A DNA stretch of 64,000 bases from positions 28,171,093 through 28,235,092 of the forward strand of contig NC_061797.1 of assembly GCF_021462225.1 (NCBI RefSeq), written 5' to 3'. The notes under the pieces were generated by a model. The model saw only the letters and a list, made by a program, of their open reading frames with translations, searched no databases and was not told the origin of the DNA. Origin of the DNA: Girardinichthys multiradiatus (lineage: Eukaryota > Chordata > Actinopteri > Cyprinodontiformes > Goodeidae). The number at the start of each line of letters is the position of its first letter. Position 1 is the first letter of the stretch. Positions 58,691-64,000 of the stretch are shown here, piece by piece. Position numbers and translations under genes: made by a program.

Positions 58691-60749
58691 TGATTTGTTT
58701 TTATTATAAAGAAATCCGAAAATTCATAATTGTTTGCTATATATGGTGAGGAATGCAAAAAAGGCAATAAAGAGTTACCATGCAGTTGTAATGTCATGCA
58801 GGCCCATGCATAAAAGTTAAAAGACAAGATTGAAGTTTTAATCCTCATTGTAAAATTTATTTCTTTTCCTGTTTAATAGCAAAAGCTATGACTTTAAATG
58901 AAGACATCTGGTTTTATTCAAACATTTTTGTTTACAGGTTGTGATAACTATGTACAAACTAGCAGACAAATTAGCTGTAGTTTCCCAAAGGAAATGATGC
59001 ATTAGGCCCATGGACCATAAATGTGCACCTAACTATGCTTTCTAGAAAGGTTTTGGCAGCAGAGCTGGACCATGTAAGTTTATCACTCATCTGGCCCGAC
59101 AGACAACTTTTAACGCATTGCTCGAGGTGATGGTAGTATTTTAGCTGAAAAATAAATAATCATTGGATCGGACTTAGTTTAGTTTTCTGCCTAAGGAGCT
59201 TTAATATTAGTGTTTTTGGCTGGACACTCAGAAGTCTCTTGGCTGTGCTCGAAACCTCCTTCCACAAACTTTCCAGCTCCAAGTGTTGCAATCTGGTTCC
59301 ATTTTACAGCTGGCCTTGAAATTGTAACAGAGCGCCTTTCTCTCCCGTCTTGACCGCATATTTAATCCTTGTGCTTATGTCAAACTTAATTACAGAACCT
59401 TGTACAAAAAAATAACAAGTGAGCCTTGTAGGGGCAAGAGAGAGAGAGAGAGAGAGAGAAATGTGGAGCATTAGGCGAAGGAGAAAGAAATAGGGACAGA
59501 ACTAGGATGGTGAGCAGTGCGGGTGAGATATTCTGTGTGCATTTACTTTGGTAAATGACCAGAAAAAAAGCACAATATGTATGCAAAAATATAATATAAT
59601 ATATTAAGAATATAAATAATGTAACAAACAATATATCTTTTAGCATTTAAAAAGTACAGTGCGTGGACATAGTGTGTCTTGCATCTAATATACCCAACAA
59701 CAATAATAAGAGTTTTAGATAAGAAAATGACCAAAGCCCCCAAACTCCCCTGAGCGCCCAAAAAGAAAAGGGGGGAAACGAATGATCAAGAGATGAAATC
59801 ATTTACACACTTTTTGTGTGTATGTTTGTGCACGTAAAACTGTTCCCTCCATAGAGGTGGAAAAACCACAGAGTCTGTTTAGTCTGTCAGTTTAAAACTA
59901 TTACCTCAAACTCTCAGAATATGAGTTAAGCCTGTCGTGCATCGACATAGGGAGACAGCTTTGTGAAGAACAAGCCTTTGAAAAGTCTAAATCAATTTTT
60001 TGGGGAGTAACATAACAAACGCTTCACCGCAACATTGAGAGGGGGGGATCCCTTTTTTTGTCAACACTTTGAAAAGCACATATTCATACAATCTTCATAA
60101 GGCAAAACAGAATAAATGCAGTATACATGAAGTCTTTTGAAAAGGGAGATGACAGGAAGGGAGAAAGCAGGGATGCTCCTATAAGGAGCAAACAAAACAA
60201 CTAGGAGGGCCATTAATGCAATACAGAGCCATGCTTTTTCTGTTTCTTTTTTCTGCACTGCACACATTGCACCCACCTTTTCCCCCACCCACCCTTTAGG
60301 CCAGCCTGTTGGCTAAAACCTTCCAAGCTTCCCAGACAAGACATGAATGGTCAAGCAATGGACGAGAGGAGGGAGAGAGGTTCCCATGCCACTGGTGCTG
60401 GAACTGGCGCGCCACCCGGAGGTATTTATAGCAGGCCAACTCTAAAGGGCCGGGACAGGGGCATGCTTGTTTTCCTTTCCATTCCCTAGGCACTTCTACC
60501 AGGCCTCACATGTGGGTGTTAAATATATATCCAAATACTGGGAGCAACATTGTGGAGGCACAGGACAGGAGGCAGCGGGTTCTTTTGGAGTAACAGTGAG
60601 CTGGGAAGGAGAGATATAGAGAAAGAAAGACAAAGTTTGTGTTGGTTTTGCAACATCAAAGAGATGTTTGCTAAATTCCAAAATAATGAGATAGATATGC
60701 TTTTTAATCATACTTTCTTCAATGTCAGATGTTTACTCAAATGTACTTA
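58691..60749. other. Unique non-coding DNA
   Basis: 59150-59370 is a repeat-free block that might be constrained. 59437-59459 is an (AG)n tract. No gene recognised. Confidence 0.38.
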
Positions 60750-61995
60750 ACAATTTGTGAAACAGCCTTTTAAACTGTTTTACTTTGGTAAAACATTTAG
60801 GGTATCTTTCCACAGGCTTCCCACAATAGTTTGTTGGAATTTTGGCTCATCCGTCCTGACTGATCTGGTGTAACTGATTCAGGTTCGTAGGTCACCTTGC
60901 TCACACAAATTTTTTTGTCTCTGCCCAGAGGTTTTTATATGGGACTGAGATCCGGGCTTTGTTTTGGCCACTACAAAAAAATGACTTTGTTGTCCGTAAA
61001 ACAATTTGTAACTGATTTGGTGGTATGCTTTGGGTCACTATTCATTTGGAAGAGCCAGGTGTTGTTTCAACATGTCAACATAATGTTCTTTCCCTCCTGC
61101 AGAAAACACCCGCAACTGGTGCTGCCATCTGCATACTTTGTAATTAGGATGGTGTTCTCAGGCTTGCAAGTTTCCTCCTTCTCCCTCTAAAAGCAACAAT
61201 GGTAATAATGGCCAAACACTTCAATTTAAGGCCACAGGACATGTCTTCTAAAATTAAAGTCTTTGTCATGGAGTGTCTTTGTAAACTGTCATATGCTTTT
61301 TTATGTTGCTTTGGGTGTAATGGCTTCTTCCCTGCAGAGTGACCTTTCCACCCATTTTGGTAAATTACTTATTTGACTGTGGACAATGACACCATCTTAA
61401 CAGCTTCCTCACTGGGTACTTTGCTCTTGTTCTGGGGTTGATACACACATCTCAGATTAATCACGTTAATCTCTGAGACGCAGAAACCCTCTTCTTCCTG
61501 AACTGGACGATCTACCATATTACTTGGACTTGTTTAAACAGATGAACATGACACCAACAAGCATCTGAAAACTGCACAAAATGCTTAAAAATGGAGGTCC
61601 ACCTATTTTCACTGATATCTTGGTTGATACATTTTGATTTTTTTTATAATGTCACACAGGTATGTAGTGATTTGATGTGAACCTTAAAATACAGCAGGTT
61701 TGGCTTCAAGTAACTCAAACTGATGACATTATTACCTGTGCTTTCATAAATTATTTAAAAGGCCTAGTAAAGTTAGTTCATGGAAAATATCTCACATTTA
61801 ATAATAGAATGAAAAATTGACAAAAAATTGTTCCCTCTCATTATTTTGGCATTTTGCAAATAAAGGTTTTTATTTATTTTTTATTAATAACTAACCTAAA
61901 ATAGGTAAATTTTCATCTAATGTAATGTTGCACCATGAGAAAAAAATTGGCATGTCTTTTTCTACAGTGTTTGTAAACATCTGGTTTCATCTGTA
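60750..61995 (-). mobile_element. Ancient Sleeping-Beauty-like Tc1 relic
   Basis: From CTTTCCACAGGCTTCCCAC (60808) to TTTGTAAACATCTGG (61970) the sequence follows, on the minus strand, a Tc1-like transposase gene of the Sleeping Beauty/salmonid type. Recognisable parts are GCTTTGGGTCACTATTCAT (61028), GATGGTGTTCTCAGGCTTGC (61149), GGTAATAATGGCCAAACA (61200) and ACTTGTTTAAACAGATGAAC (61527). The frame is destroyed throughout. The right end ends in CTGTA near 61995. The left inverted repeat is not recognisable, so the left edge is approximate. Confidence 0.85.
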
Positions 61996-63938
61996 GGTTT
62001 GGACTCAGTAAATGCTCCAAGTCTCAATTGAGACCAAGACATCGACAAGGTTACAGTGAAAGCCAAGCTGACGGTATGTTGTTGTCTGCAGTGTCTGGAG
62101 AAGATGGAAAATTCAGAAAAATGTAGGAGACAGCCCTACCCTAATGGCATCCTTAACATTAAAAAATATGAGTGCAATTCCTTCTATATACTCAATTTCA
62201 TGCTTTGTCTTCCTGCTTGGGATTCTAGAGTGAGATTAGAGTATGATGAAAACATATCCTATAAATATGCACCACTGTGATGAATATAACAGTGATTATG
62301 GGGGCAGGCATAATTAGATCAGGAAAGTAACAGACTCATTGAAGTTTGCTCCGTTTCCGTGTTTGGGAATTTCATCTTCTGTCTAATGCATGAGGAATTG
62401 CAGAACCAACAGAAGAGTGGTAATCATTTGGGTCTCTAGGAAGAGCTCTTGGGGCCTCTTCAGTGATGCTTTCTCCTGTTTTAGCTCTTTGCTCCCATTC
62501 ACAGCTCTGCAAAAGTCACCCTGGTGTCTCTGTTTTTAATGATTGTTTGACCACCAAACTATTAATTTGGTGCCTCATAGATGGCTGTTAAAAACTGAAA
62601 TAAGCAGGAACAATAGAGTGCTCCCAGTTGGGGCCAACTAACAGTTCATGCAATGTTTTCAGCTGGTTTTCCTCGTCTGATCTTCACCTTCGTCAGCAGT
62701 TCCCTTGCTTACCCAGTTTAGATCTTTAAGTCCTAAGACTTTAACAACACTCTGACCTAAGCCCCAGTTCAAATCCCATATGTACCAAGGCCATCCCACC
62801 AACTGATTGCGTCAGAAAGATTCCACAGCCGTAACCTCTATTTTTTCATACTTGTGGGAAAATAGCAGTTCATGTTTCCTTGGATGCTTCACACATTCCT
62901 CACCCTGTCTTCAGATTACAGGGCCCCCGCAGCATGGACATGGCCAAAGCCACTCCAGAGGAGGTGTTTGGTGCATAAGAGGTGTGGCTAAATGAAAATG
63001 AAAGAGATTTTTATGTGTGTGTAGATTTAGGAGGGAGTTGCTAAGCGACATGAACTCAAAAAGGCAGTAATTACATTTCCCAAAGCCTGATGAGTCTAAC
63101 AGAACTTGGACAGGAACTTTCCAGCTCATTTAAGCTCTCTGAACACAGCTGGGAATTATAGATAACAGAACATCTGGAAGTCACAAAAATACCTCTCTGA
63201 CGACTGATTCAAACTAATTCAAAAGTTGCCACATCCTGCTATGAGCGACATCCCAGAAGCAAAGCTTTGACAGGTCCAATATTTCTAGTTTTGTTGAAAA
63301 ATAAATGACAACTATAGTAGTATAGTAATTCAGCCAAAACTTAATGCCGATAGATTTAGCAAAACTGTTTCCTCAGATCATGGCCAAAAGCTAAAAGATC
63401 ATAGAAATGACATCAAACTTCTAACAAACTTCTTCCAAACTCATTATATTGTGCAATTTATGACCACAAGCCTAATTTTCAACAAGCATGAATGCCACAT
63501 ACTTCAACATGTAATCAACTCAACTAACAATTCAAAACACGACTGCTTAATTCTCACACACTAACAGAACTTTACGGACATGTAAAATCTTTGTCTCATC
63601 CCAAATTCCTGACCTCAAAATTTCAAGACAAAGGTAGTTAGGCTTGATTTATGCATGTCTCCACTTAGGATGACGAGAACAGGACACAGTAACGGAGCAA
63701 TTAATTCTGATGCTGATAACATTATTAATGGTAATGTTTAAAACATCAAAGCCCCGGCTGACGAAAAGCCGCATCATTTTTAGTCAGGCAAGATGGAACA
63801 GAGGAGCACACTGGAGTCAGTCAAGGTGAGGCACAGGGGGGGGGGAAGTAATTTGTCTCCACACAGATTTTCATTGTGATATCATGGAATCTGTTGTCCA
63901 AAACAGGTTTAAACTTCTCTGTATTGCATTCAGTAATA
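61996..63938. other. Unique non-coding DNA
   Basis: 62280-62480 is repeat-free, with GCATAATTAG and TAATGCATGAGG motifs resembling homeodomain and POU half sites. 62640-63130 is mixed. A G11 run lies near 63836-63846. No gene recognised. Confidence 0.38.
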
Positions 63939-63940
63939 TA

Positions 63941-64000
63941 CAGTGTCTCACAAAAGTATTCATACATTTTCCAGATTTTACTTTATTGGGTTGTAACAGA
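63941..64000. mobile_element. Left end of a Tc1-like transposon cut by window edge
   Basis: Begins CAGTGTCTCACAAAAGTATTC after a TA at 63939-63940 and continues into TTTATTGGGTTGTAACA, the terminal inverted repeat of a common fish Tc1-like family related to the relic at 33579. The rest lies outside the window. Confidence 0.75.

Overview
The window looks like about 64 kb of teleost (probably percomorph) nuclear DNA. It is AT-rich, full of long simple-sequence tracts, and littered with repeats typical of bony fish: several Tc1/mariner families, an L2-clade LINE whose 3' end matches a tail common in spiny-rayed fish, tRNA-derived SINE fragments and a hAT-like terminal fragment. I see no host protein-coding gene that I can name. 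The only long convincing reading frames belong to transposable elements. No rRNA, tRNA gene, known microRNA or CRISPR array was recognised.

Layout. 1-6.6 kb: mostly unique non-coding DNA, with a weak candidate terminal exon at 472-732 and a GATA-type palindrome at 4305-4335. 6.65-7.92 kb: a complete, young Tc1-like transposon with a full-length transposase frame. 8.4-12.5 kb: SINE-like pieces, a (GGAT)n tract, a hAT-type fragment and an internally deleted Tc1-like element sitting inside (TA)n. 12.5-22.9 kb: unique non-coding DNA with blocks that look like developmental enhancers, a (GATA)n tract and a possible small exon at 17.4 kb. 23.0-24.4 kb: a CpG-rich, promoter-like stretch with good splice donors on both strands. 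24.4-33.5 kb: unique DNA with perfect palindromes, long C-runs and a compound GATA/GACA array at 28.6 kb. 33.6-39.7 kb: three Tc1-like elements, one nearly whole. 39.7-45.9 kb: unique DNA, a spliced-exon candidate on the minus strand at 40.3-40.6 kb and several enhancer-like blocks. 45.9-47.2 kb: a SINE-like repeat running into (GGAT)17 and then about 960 bp of (GATA)n. 47.3-52.0 kb: unique DNA. 52.0-58.7 kb: an old Tc1-like element split by a nearly full-length L2 LINE, with a matching 6-bp flank (GGTCAA) on both sides. 58.7-64 kb: unique DNA, an old Sleeping-Beauty-like relic (60.75-62.0 kb) and, at the right edge, the first 60 bp of a further Tc1-like element.

How it fits together. The unique sequence between repeats contains homeodomain, POU, TCF, forkhead and GATA-like motifs in low-repeat blocks, and a CpG-rich island with donor sites. 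My inference is that this is the intron or flanking gene desert of a developmental regulator whose coding exons are mostly outside the window. That cannot be proved from sequence reading alone. The transposons are mostly dead and record successive waves: very old split or relic copies, then the LINE, then two younger Tc1-like copies.
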